64,000 bases of DNA from Suttonella indologenes (GTDB lineage: Bacteria; Pseudomonadota; Gammaproteobacteria; Cardiobacteriales; Cardiobacteriaceae), in NCBI RefSeq assembly GCF_900460215.1, contig NZ_UHIA01000002.1, positions 1 to 64,000 on the forward strand, given 5' to 3'. The notes beneath the pieces are model-generated. The model did no database searches. It saw nothing but the letters and a program-made list of their open reading frames with translations, and had not been told where the DNA came from. Shown here piece by piece: positions 1 to 8,375 of the stretch (its first letter is position 1; each line of letters opens with the position of its first letter). The position numbers and the translations under genes are program-made.

Positions 1-2
1 TT

Positions 3-296
3 AAAGAGCAAGCTAATCAAGAAGGCGATATTGAAATCCAATATTCAGGATTGCGTGCAGGCGAAAAATTATATGAGGAATTACTCATTGATAAAGAAAA
101 TGCCCAAAAAACCCTACATGATTCTATTTTTTTAGCAAGAGAGAAGCTTTTTCCTTATGATGAAATTGTTACTGTGATTGAACGCATGGCAGTATTAGAA
201 GAATCGGAAAATGATTTAGAATGGGTATTGGAACAGTTAGAATATTATGTTGACGGTTATAAGCGTAGTCAAGATGTGCGCAATTATTCGGCATAA
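3..296 (+). CDS. C-terminal end of a nucleotide-sugar dehydratase/epimerase (CapD/WbpM type), partial
   Basis: The frame is open from base 3 of the window, so the 5' part lies outside. The motif YSGLRAGEKLYEELL is the well-conserved C-terminal signature of the FlaA1/CapD/WbpM polysaccharide-biosynthesis dehydratases, which modify UDP-GlcNAc-type sugars at the inner membrane. An acidic, helical tail follows and the frame ends at TAA. The catalytic SDR core is not visible, so the exact substrate cannot be told. It is a chromosomal host gene and not part of the ICE. The gap to rnr is 66 bp. Confidence 0.7.
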   Translation, partial: KEQANQEGDIEIQYSGLRAGEKLYEELLIDKENAQKTLHDSIFLAREKLFPYDEIVTVIERMAVLEESENDLEWVLEQLEYYVDGYKRSQDVRNYSA

Positions 297-362
297 AATA
301 TTTTCATTTCAAGTTGAGATGCTGTTCTAATATTTTTTCTCATAATATTTGGAGAACTAGAG

Positions 363-2738
363 ATGGCAAAGAAAAAAAATTCAATCCTTGCATCATTGGC
401 AACGGCAGGAATCCGTATTATCAGCGGTGAAATTGAAAATACGGTGAGAATCCTTTGCCGAGTCGCGAGTTCATTATGCAGTGCTTGGAAAAAGAGGGGC
501 GTTTATTAAGTTTCGCCGAGATTATCAATATTTTCCAGCTTGATGAGGCGCGGGCGGAATTATTCGGCCATCGTTTTAAAAGCCATGATTCGTGCGGGGC
601 AGTTGATGTCGAATCGGCAGGGACAAATCGGTTTGTCGCGCAAGATGGATTTGGTGGCGGGGCGTGTGATTGGCGCATCCTGAAGGTTATGGGTTTTCTG
701 CATTTTGAAGGCGATGAGCCTGATGGCTTTATTCCGCCTAAGTATATGAATGAGTTGATGCATGATGACAAAAATCCTAGCACGTGTCAGCGATATCGAT
801 CGGCAGGGGCGCAAGGATTATGCGCCTGTGGAGATTTTGGAGCGCGGTCAGGCGCGGATTGTGGGCAAATTAAGCCATTTGCAGGGTTTGTGGTTTGTTT
901 TGCCTGAGAACCGCCGTTTTAAATCGGCAGTTTTTCATTCCTGACGATAAGCGCAACGGGAGCGAAAAACGGCGAAATCGTGGTGGCTGAAATTGTGGAA
1001 TATCCCACGCGCCACAGCCAGGCGATGGCGAAAATTTTGCACGTTTTTGGGCGAAGAGCGCGCTGCCGGCATGGAAGTGGAAATCGCCTTGGAAAATCAT
1101 AATATTCCGCGGGAGTTTCCTGAAGGCGGTGCAGCAGGAAACGGCGGCTGTGCCGGAGGCTTTGCGTGCGCAAGATTATGAAAATAGGTGGGATTTGCGC
1201 CATTTGCCTTTTGTTACTATTGACGGCATTAGTGCGCGCGATTTTGACGATGCGGTGTTTGCAGAGAAGCGCGGCGCGAATTATTGCCTGTATGTGGCGA
1301 TTGCCGATGTGTCGCATTATGTGAAGCTGGGGCGTCCTTTGGACGAAGAGGCGCATTTGCGCCGGCACTTCCGTCTATTTCCCTGACCGTGTGATTCCGA
1401 TGTTGCCGGGAAAAATATCCCAATGGATTGTGTTCGCTTAATCCGCATGTGGACAGATTATGTATGGTCTGCCAAATCACGCTGGCGCCCGACGGCAGCA
1501 TTAAGCGGAGCAAATTTCATGAGGCGGTGATGCATTCGGCATGCGCGCCTGACTTATGAAACGCGCAGAAAATCATTTTTGACCGCGATGCTTTATTGCG
1601 CGAAAGTTTTGCCCAATTGCTGCGCCCCTTGGACACGCTGGCGGCGGTGTATGAGATTTTAAAAGCGGCGCGCGAAGCGCGGCATACGATTAATTTCGAG
1701 TTTGCGGAAGCGGAGTTTGAATACGACAGCGAAGGCAAAATCGAAAGCATTAAGGCACGCGAACGTTTGGAAGCGCATAAATTGATTGAAGAATGTATGA
1801 TTGTGGCGAATATTGCGGCGGCAAAATTTTTAAGCAAACATAAGATTCCCGCGCTTTATCGCGTGCATGACACGCCGGGGATTGACCGCTTAGGCAAGCT
1901 CAAGCAATATCTGTCGCGGATTGGTCTGGGCGGCAAAATCCGCATCGGCGACAGCGTCAGTCCGCAGCAATTGGCGCAAGTTTTGGCTTTGGCGCAAGGG
2001 CGGCCCGATTATGCCTTGATTGAGAAAATGCTGTTGCGCACGATGGAGCAGGCGGTATATTCGCCTAAAAACCGCGGACATTTCGGCTTGGCTTTGGAAA
2101 ACTACGCCCATTTTACCTCTCCTATCCGCCGCTATCCCGATTTGCTCGTCCATCGCGCCATTCGCCATATTTTGCGCGGCGGCACAGCGGAAAATTATGC
2201 CTACAACGGCGAGCAAATGACGGAACTGGCGATACATACTTCCATGACCGAACGCCGTGCCGACGATGCTACGCGTGAGGCGATGGATTTCCTGAAATGC
2301 GAATTTATGAGCCATCGCATCGGCGAAGAATTCGGCGGCCAGATTTCCAATATTACCAGCTTCGGTTTATTCATTACTTTGGACGATTATTTCATTGACG
2401 GGCTTGTGCATGTCTCCAGCCTGACTAACGACTATTACCATTATGATGCGGACACGGTTTCGCTGACGGGCGAGCGCAGCGGACATGTATTCCGCATGCT
2501 TGACCAAGTGCGGGTGCGCGTGGCAAAAGTCGATATCGACGACCGCAAAATCGATTTCGCTTTGCTCAATCATGCCGGCAAACGCCATAAAACCGCCGCT
2601 TCCGCGCCCAATCATGAGGCGACCAAAGCGGAGAAGCGTGCGAAAAAGAAAGTCAAAAGCAGCAAGCATCAGCGCGTAGAAACTAAAAAACCTGCCGTCG
2701 AGAAAAAAGCGACGAAGAAAAAAAGGAAAATCAAATGA
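363..2738 (+). pseudogene. rnr: Ribonuclease R (rnr), reading frame broken by many frameshifts
   Basis: RNase R is a 3'-to-5' exoribonuclease for structured RNA. The ATG at 363 has a GGAGA ribosome site in front. Recognisable RNase R peptides lie in changing frames: LASLATAG near the start, the cold-shock-like region (FLHFEGDEPDGFIPP), then FVTIDGISARDFDDAVFAE, which carries the catalytic RNB aspartates. From 1596 onward a single 380-codon frame is intact and holds the rest of RNB (HFTSPIRRYPDLLVHR), the S1 domain and a lysine-rich tail. Roughly eight or more single-base insertions or deletions cluster between about 410 and 1590 and none are seen after that. This is either gene decay or locally poor sequence. 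The stop overlaps the rlmB start. Confidence 0.8.
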
Positions 2739-3466
2739 AAACACAATGGATTGGCGGCATACATGCCGTCCGCCAAGCCTTGACGGATAAACGCATTCTG
2801 CGGGCGGAAATCGTCGAAGGCAAAAAAAGCAAGAATTTGGCTTTATTGCTGGAAGATATGCTGGCGCAGGGTATTGCGATTGAACGCGTGCCGCTTTACG
2901 GCATTGATATGCGTCTGCCCGACGTGCGCCATCAAGGCATTGCCGCGGAATGCCTTGTGGCGGAGCAGGCGGCGAATTGGCAGGCAGCAATCGCCGGCAT
3001 TGAGCAGCCGCTGATATTGGTCTTGGACGGTATTCAAGATCCGCATAATCTCGGCGCTTGTCTGCGCAGCGCTTTGGCAGCGGGCGTGGATGCCGTATTG
3101 CTGCCCAACAGTCGTTCGGCGGATATTACGCCGGTCGTGCATAAAGTTTCCTGCGGTGCATCGGAAGTGCTGCCGATTTCCCGCGTTGCCAATCTCAAGC
3201 GCGAAGTCGAGGCGATGAAGGAAAAAGGGCTGTGGGTTGTCGGCGGCGCCGGCGAAGAAAGCGTTTCCCTCTACAGTCTTGATTTGCGCGGCGGACTGGT
3301 GATGATTGTCGGCAATGAAGGCGAGGGCATCCGCTTCGGATTGCGGGAGTGCTGCGATTATCTCGCCGCCATTCCGATGGCGGAGGGCATGGAAAGTCTG
3401 AATGTATCGGTTGCCTGCGGCGTGATGCTGTTTGAAGCGAGAAGGCAGCGTTTGTCGGGCGCCTAA
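2735..3466 (+). CDS. rlmB: 23S rRNA (guanosine-2'-O-)-methyltransferase RlmB
   Basis: RlmB methylates the 2'-OH of G2251 in 23S rRNA. The 243-aa length is typical. The N-terminal substrate-binding domain (GIHAVRQAL) is followed by the SPOUT catalytic domain with its three motifs: LDGIQDPHNLGACLRSA, then IVGNEGEGI, then IPMAEGMESLNVSVACGV, which form the trefoil-knot SAM site. The ATG overlaps the rnr stop by four bases (ATGA), as in the usual rnr-rlmB operon of gammaproteobacteria. The gene is intact, unlike its upstream neighbour. Confidence 0.95.
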   Translation: MKTQWIGGIHAVRQALTDKRILRAEIVEGKKSKNLALLLEDMLAQGIAIERVPLYGIDMRLPDVRHQGIAAECLVAEQAANWQAAIAGIEQPLILVLDGIQDPHNLGACLRSALAAGVDAVLLPNSRSADITPVVHKVSCGASEVLPISRVANLKREVEAMKEKGLWVVGGAGEESVSLYSLDLRGGLVMIVGNEGEGIRFGLRECCDYLAAIPMAEGMESLNVSVACGVMLFEARRQRLSGA

Positions 3467-3499
3467 GCGTATTTGAACTCACACAAGCATGACAAATTA

Positions 3500-3592
3500 T
3501 ATAGTCTCTTAACTTCAAAATGAGATTATTCTAAGCGCTTCTCCTGACAAAATGTGTATCTCTAAGTCTCATTTTGAAGTTAAGGTACTATA
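3500..3592. repeat. 93-bp palindromic MITE-like element
   Basis: Two inverted ends of about 26 bp (TATAGTCTCTTAACTTCAAA... at 3500-3525 and ...TTTGAAGTTAAGGTACTATA ending at 3592) enclose a short centre with no coding capacity. The outermost bases TATAGT/ACTATA and the small size are typical of miniature inverted-repeat elements mobilised by a transposase elsewhere in the genome. A clear target duplication beyond TA is not visible. It lies just after rlmB. Confidence 0.6.
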
Positions 3593-3949
3593 GTAAATTC
3601 ATCAAAATTTCCTTACTGGTGAAACCCCTCCCTTTAGGGAGGATAAGTCTTGTGGGAGAGGTGTAACCTCTTCCAATTCAGGGCAACACGTAGAGCGACG
3701 CTTTATGTGTCGCTCTGTGTGTTGAAACATAGCAAAATCAATCACTTTTTGATGGTTAGATCGGCTACTTGTATCCGACATTGCTTGAAATATCAATTTT
3801 TCGGATTCAAGAATCCGACCTACTTCCCTATAAATTAGTAGCTTAGATATTTATATCCATCACAATTTGTCATGCGAGTGCTTTCTGGCATAAACGCCTA
3901 AGCTAAGGTTAAAAATATAATGTTCGTATTTGTCATGAATTGACTGTGT
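3593..3949. other. Intergenic host DNA with hairpins, no gene seen
   Basis: There is no convincing reading frame. Small hairpins are present: CTCCCTTTAGGGAG near 3627 and GAGCGAC...GTCGCTC at about 3692-3714. They may be transcription terminators between rlmB and the convergent HerA-like gene. Confidence 0.4.
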
Positions 3950-5014
3950 TTAAACCAAAGGTTGGTATAAAAGCGCTAAGAAATCAATCCGAATATCGGC
4001 GGCTTTGGCATGAATGTTTTTGCGTTCAATATTGAGATTTTCCACGCGATAGTGGTATTCGATATCGGCAAGGGCTTGCGCCAATTCCTGCTCTACGGCG
4101 GCAATTTCCTGCTCAATCAAAGCAGCTTTTTCTTTTGCCGCGGCAAGATCTTGGCGTTCTTTGCCGATATTGCCGGCTTTGCGTATGGCGCCGGCGGCGC
4201 GGTTAATATTGCTTTGCGACAGCACCTTGCGCCCTGTGAATGCGCCCAGCAAGGCGCCGCCGATGGCAATGCCTGTGCTGAGCAGGCTATTTGAGGCTTG
4301 CGCGTTTTCTCTTTCAAGGGCTTGTTCGGCGCTGATTTGCCGGCGCGCTAATCGCATTTGCTTGCTGTTATAGCTTTGGCGCAGTTTCTGCACGGCTTGG
4401 TCGCGTTGTTCGTGCGCGGCGGTGCTGAGACGGTTGCGGAAGGTCTGTTCGCTTTCGCCTGCTTCGCTGTAAATTTTAAAGTCCGGCGCATAGAAAATCT
4501 CTAGGCTCTTGAATTGGCGCAAAGCGGTTTTGAGGCTGCGTTCCCATGCCGTCCAGCATTTGTTGTCGCCTAGGCTCGGCGGTGCAGGGTGGAAATGCGC
4601 CGGCTGTGTCGGGCTGCTTTGCAATTGCTCGAGATTAAGCGCCAGAGGAGCGGCTTGCGTCCAATCGATATCGCCATTTTCCTCTAGGGCGACATTGAGT
4701 AAGATTTTATTTTCAGTGCGGATATCGGCTTTGGCGTCTTGATAGAACAAGGTAGCGGCGGCAAGCAGGGTCGGAAAATAATGCGCCGGCGCGCCGTTTT
4801 TGCCACCGGGCGCATAATAGGTGGCAATGCCATTGGGCAGCAGGGCGGGATGCTGATGCGCCGAATGAAGATGTTTGTCTTTTGAAGTATTGTCGGCGCC
4901 GTCGGTGCTTTGGCTGAGTCGGCGGATATGTTCGGCGCCGAGCGGTCCTGCCAGATAGCTCATTGCCCAGCGGGTTTGCAGGATGCAGGGCGCATTTTCA
5001 TGAATGTTTTTCAT
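3950..5014 (-). pseudogene. HerA/YjgR-like ATPase, C-terminal fragment cut off by ICE integration
   Basis: The translation opens with MKNIHENAPCILQTRWAMSY, which matches the region after the last ATPase motifs of HerA/YjgR-like (DUF853-type) proteins. It continues through a charged coiled-coil stretch and a glycine-rich hydrophobic segment (GIAIGGALLGAFTGRKV). The N-terminal ATPase half lies at 62652-63938 on the same strand. Its last codons (FLMK) are the same as the first codons here, so removing the ICE would restore one gene of about 780 codons. The ATG at 5014 lacks a ribosome site, so this part is probably not expressed. Confidence 0.85.
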
Positions 5015-5022
5015 CAGAAATT
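5009..5022. repeat. attL: left ICE junction core
   Basis: TTTCATCAGAAATT here matches TTTCATTAGGAATT at 62658-62671 in 12 of 14 positions. Each copy lies exactly where the HerA-like gene is interrupted and encodes FLMK in frame. The two mismatches could lie in the recombinase overlap region, as with elements that integrate through non-identical spacers. Confidence 0.75.
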
Positions 5023-5096
5023 AGCGAAATAATGCAGCTAGTTCTCCTGAAACAAGTACATATGATGCTCTAAATAGACATATGGAGCAATCAATT

Positions 5097-5978
5097 ATGA
5101 ACGGAAAAAACGGAAAAATCATCCCTGTGGTATCTACCAAAGGGAGTGTCGGAAAGACCAGTCTTGTTATCCATATCGCAGGATATTTAGCTTCGCGCGG
5201 CAAAAAAATCCTACTCATTGATGCCGATTCGCAACAATCTTTGGGACGCTTTTTCGACTATAAACTTGAACCGGGAGTATTTGTTGTTGACGGTTTCGGA
5301 CGTTGGTTAACAGGTGATGCTGCTACTGAAGGCGTCATTCGCAATACTGCCAATCATGACAACATTGATGTCATCATTAATGATGACCCCGACAAACTCG
5401 GAATACCAAATTTTCTGCGCAATAATCCCGGCGCAGTATTCAAGCTCGGGCACCTTCTTAAGCCCCTGCGCCAGCAATACGATTATATTTTTCTCGATAC
5501 CGAGGGTACCGACGGACGTGACCACAACGGTAATTCTGTGCAACATGCCGTACTGTTTTCCTACCCGGATCTAGTGCTGTCGGTTACAAAGACCAAAAAT
5601 CTGTTTACGTCTGAAATCCTGCGTACCATAGACGTCTATCGCTTTGCACTCAAAGCTTATGCCAATATCGGTCAGGCTGATTTTCATGCCCCGCTACGTT
5701 TTATCGTCAACGAACATGACTACAATCTGGCTAGCTCGCAGGGTGAGCTAGAGAACATACACAGCTTGATTGCTGAAGAAATCAAGATGCGCGGCACGGA
5801 TGTTCAGGCAATGCGGACAGTAGTTCCGGTTAAGCGTAAATTCTTCGAGAGTGCATTTAAGGAACGCATCTTTGCTCACGATTATCAGGATCCGAATGTT
5901 ACTCATCACATCAATAAAGTAATCGCCGATCTCTGTCACGAATTATTTCCTGACTTGGAACAGGAGGTGAAGTTATGA
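5097..5978 (+). CDS. parA: ParA-family partition ATPase (Soj-like) of the ICE
   Basis: This is a Walker-type partition ATPase for stable inheritance of the excised or replicating element. The deviant Walker A motif is STKGSVGKTS (usual form KGGVGKT) near the N terminus, followed by ILLIDADSQQSL, and the switch region DYIFLDTEGTDG is present. The ATG at 5097 is preferred over 5082 because GGAG lies nine bases ahead of it, giving 293 aa. It is the first ICE gene inside attL, the usual place of parA in PFGI-1-like ICEs. Its stop overlaps the parB start (ATGA). Confidence 0.9.
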   Translation: MNGKNGKIIPVVSTKGSVGKTSLVIHIAGYLASRGKKILLIDADSQQSLGRFFDYKLEPGVFVVDGFGRWLTGDAATEGVIRNTANHDNIDVIINDDPDKLGIPNFLRNNPGAVFKLGHLLKPLRQQYDYIFLDTEGTDGRDHNGNSVQHAVLFSYPDLVLSVTKTKNLFTSEILRTIDVYRFALKAYANIGQADFHAPLRFIVNEHDYNLASSQGELENIHSLIAEEIKMRGTDVQAMRTVVPVKRKFFESAFKERIFAHDYQDPNVTHHINKVIADLCHELFPDLEQEVKL

Positions 5979-7795
5979 GCATCATGGATAATTTTCGCAA
6001 AAACAATGCCTGGGGTGGCGAACAAACATCAGATGAAGCGCGTGATATGCCGCGTATGATAACTGTCGATATTCACGAGATCGACACATCGCATGTCAAC
6101 CCCCGTAAGACGGTAGGTGAGAATTACGAATCGACTAAGGCATCAATTAAAAATATCGGTTTGCAGACCGTATTAACCATCACACGAATACCCGGCAATG
6201 ATCGCTACAGCCTCTACAATGGTGGTAATACCCGTCTGAGTATTTTAAAAGAACTCTATGAGGAGTATCGTTCAGAGGGTGAGGATGACAAAGCCGAGGC
6301 GCTGCGTTACCAAGATTGCCGCTATGTGCCCTGGACTGACGATCTCGACAGTCTGGTCAAACAAATGGCAGAAAATGAAGAGCGCTCACCGATGACCTTT
6401 ATCGATAAGGCACGCGCCATTTTCCAAATCCGCGAAATCTATCTCGCCCAGCACCAAGTGGAGGAGGTTTCTAACCGGGAATTGGTTAAATACATCCACA
6501 ATTTGGGTTGGACCAGTATCAATCAACCTTCGATGACCGAGTTTGCTTTCGCATTTAATGAACTTGAATCCGTATTACCCTTATCGCTTGATGCAGGTAT
6601 GGGAAAGGCAAAAGTCCAGCAATTGCGCAAGCAGCTATCTCTGGTGGAATCATACATTGCACATCTGAATGAGAAAGAAGGTTGTAGCTATCCGCAAAGC
6701 CGTGCCCGTGAGCTCTATTTTGCCACTTTAGCTGAACGCGATAGCGATATTAACCCGCTTGATGTCCCGGACTTTTTTGAGGATTACGAATACGCCTTGG
6801 CCGAAGAACTGCGTGTGCATGATCCGGACATGACTTCGATGCGTATCAACTTTGCCCTGTCTCAAATCGACGAATATGGCGCCATACCGGAACCGGTACC
6901 GACCGAAGAGCTATACCGTCAATTGCGTGAAACTTCAACCGTTCCGGAAACCGTCTTTCCTAATCCGCGCAAACCCCGCACTCCTAAACCAAAAGGAGAT
7001 GGGGAGATGGAATTATCTGACACAGATGAACCTAGCGGCATAGATAAAGATGAGTTTATTCAGTTCGAAACGCAAGAATCTGCAGCAGCTGAACAAATTG
7101 CTAAATCACAACTCTCGCCTTCTAAAACCGTCGGCAAAAACTTTAATGATTTGGTCGAAGAAGCGCGTAAGGCAAAATACGTCAACGATTATTGGATGCA
7201 GCGGCATCCGCCGTATGAATTGCCCGATAATCGGCTGCCGCCGGAAAGATATTATGCTGAATTGATCAAACACAGTACGGCGGTGCTCAACGAGCTATAT
7301 CCTCCTTTGATTACAGATCCTGCGCTGCGCGAACTGCTTATTTATGGTGAAGGCTATCCTGAAGTGCCGGTTACCCGAACAGCGCCCTATCTCTTTGTCA
7401 ATCTGACCACAGACGAAACCTACCAGCGGCTGCGTAAAGCCTTATTAGAAGACGAAGCGGCAGTCCAGTATGCCTTGCTGTATGCCGTTTATCTGCAACG
7501 CTTCTACTTCAGCTATATTTACCCCTACAGCGCTATGGAACCACCGATGCCGCTCCTTGAACAGCAGATGATCCGGATCTGGGATGAGTTCGGTTCACTA
7601 TGGGACAAGTATTCAATGCTCTGTTTAAGCGGCAGACTATTTGTCTATACCGCCATTCCGGATGAGCAAGCTGCCCGTTTAATCTATGCCGATCAGCGGA
7701 TTCAGTACCATCTCGGCATTTGCTACGCAAGTGAATACTATCTCTATAAGCATCCGTCACAAGACGGAAGGGCGGGAGGTCATGAACGCACATGA
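5975..7795 (+). CDS. parB: ParB-family protein of PFGI-1-class ICEs (TIGR03764-like)
   Basis: This is a 606-aa partner of ParA. Residues about 20-150 form a ParB/Srx-type nuclease-like fold, with DTSHVNPRKT and then YNGGNTRLSIL (the GxxRxxA-type box). A MAENEERSPMTFIDKA segment follows, as in chromosomal ParB. The longer C-terminal half has an acidic linker and a helical region seen only in ICE members of the family. A strong CAGGAGG ribosome site precedes the ATG. It would bind a centromere-like site; both repeat arrays downstream are candidates, but no classical parS was recognised. Confidence 0.88.
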   Translation: MSIMDNFRKNNAWGGEQTSDEARDMPRMITVDIHEIDTSHVNPRKTVGENYESTKASIKNIGLQTVLTITRIPGNDRYSLYNGGNTRLSILKELYEEYRSEGEDDKAEALRYQDCRYVPWTDDLDSLVKQMAENEERSPMTFIDKARAIFQIREIYLAQHQVEEVSNRELVKYIHNLGWTSINQPSMTEFAFAFNELESVLPLSLDAGMGKAKVQQLRKQLSLVESYIAHLNEKEGCSYPQSRARELYFATLAERDSDINPLDVPDFFEDYEYALAEELRVHDPDMTSMRINFALSQIDEYGAIPEPVPTEELYRQLRETSTVPETVFPNPRKPRTPKPKGDGEMELSDTDEPSGIDKDEFIQFETQESAAAEQIAKSQLSPSKTVGKNFNDLVEEARKAKYVNDYWMQRHPPYELPDNRLPPERYYAELIKHSTAVLNELYPPLITDPALRELLIYGEGYPEVPVTRTAPYLFVNLTTDETYQRLRKALLEDEAAVQYALLYAVYLQRFYFSYIYPYSAMEPPMPLLEQQMIRIWDEFGSLWDKYSMLCLSGRLFVYTAIPDEQAARLIYADQRIQYHLGICYASEYYLYKHPSQDGRAGGHERT

Positions 7796-8375
7796 CATCA
7801 ATGCCCAATTATCGGTCAGCCTGCTGATTGACCTGCTGTCTACGTCGATGCGCGGTAAGCCGGTCTATCGGGATTTTGGCGTCAGCGATCAAACTTTTGA
7901 ATTGCTCAAAGAGCTCAATAACGGCGAGATGGTACAAGTTACGGCTACGCCCATCCTGCAACTGCATATTAACGATAACCTGCTCAATCAAGGTATTCAA
8001 CGCGTGTTGCAGGGACGTGCACGCCACAAACTCATCAATGATGCCATCAGACTTGGTGCCAGTCGCGAAATTATGCAGGATTTTGCCGGCATTTCGCATA
8101 ATCAGTTTAACCGTCAACGTCATAAATTGGGATTGTCGGAAGCACCGCGCAGACGGCCGAGCAAAATTAAGAGCGATGACTACTATCGCTTAAGTGCCTT
8201 GCATAGTCGTTACGGACAGGACAACAGTCTTGATTCTAAAATCGATCAGCTGCGTTGTCTGGTTTACCTAGCTGAACAAAGTGCTATCGATATTAACCGT
8301 ATTTATCAGCATTTTTGGCGAGATAACGAGCAGCACACTAAAGAGCTGTTTGGGAAAACGGAGCACAGAAAATGA
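7782..8375 (+). CDS. DUF2857-family ICE protein
   Basis: This 197-aa protein fits DUF2857, a family almost confined to ICEs and found directly behind parB. The ATG at 7782 has a GGGAGG ribosome site and lies inside the end of parB (14-bp overlap). A helix-turn-helix-like part (LGASREIMQDFAGISHNQFN) suggests DNA binding, perhaps as a regulator of the element; this is inference. The stop overlaps the next start, so translation is coupled along parA-parB-DUF2857-rep. Confidence 0.75.
   Translation: MNAHDINAQLSVSLLIDLLSTSMRGKPVYRDFGVSDQTFELLKELNNGEMVQVTATPILQLHINDNLLNQGIQRVLQGRARHKLINDAIRLGASREIMQDFAGISHNQFNRQRHKLGLSEAPRRRPSKIKSDDYYRLSALHSRYGQDNSLDSKIDQLRCLVYLAEQSAIDINRIYQHFWRDNEQHTKELFGKTEHRK

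Noticed and set aside
3602..3838. Short frames in the gap after rlmB
   Set aside because: They overlap hairpins, have no ribosome site and no recognisable product.
4980..5096. tRNA gene end as the attachment site
   Set aside because: No tRNA-like sequence at either junction; both cores are codons of the split ATPase gene.
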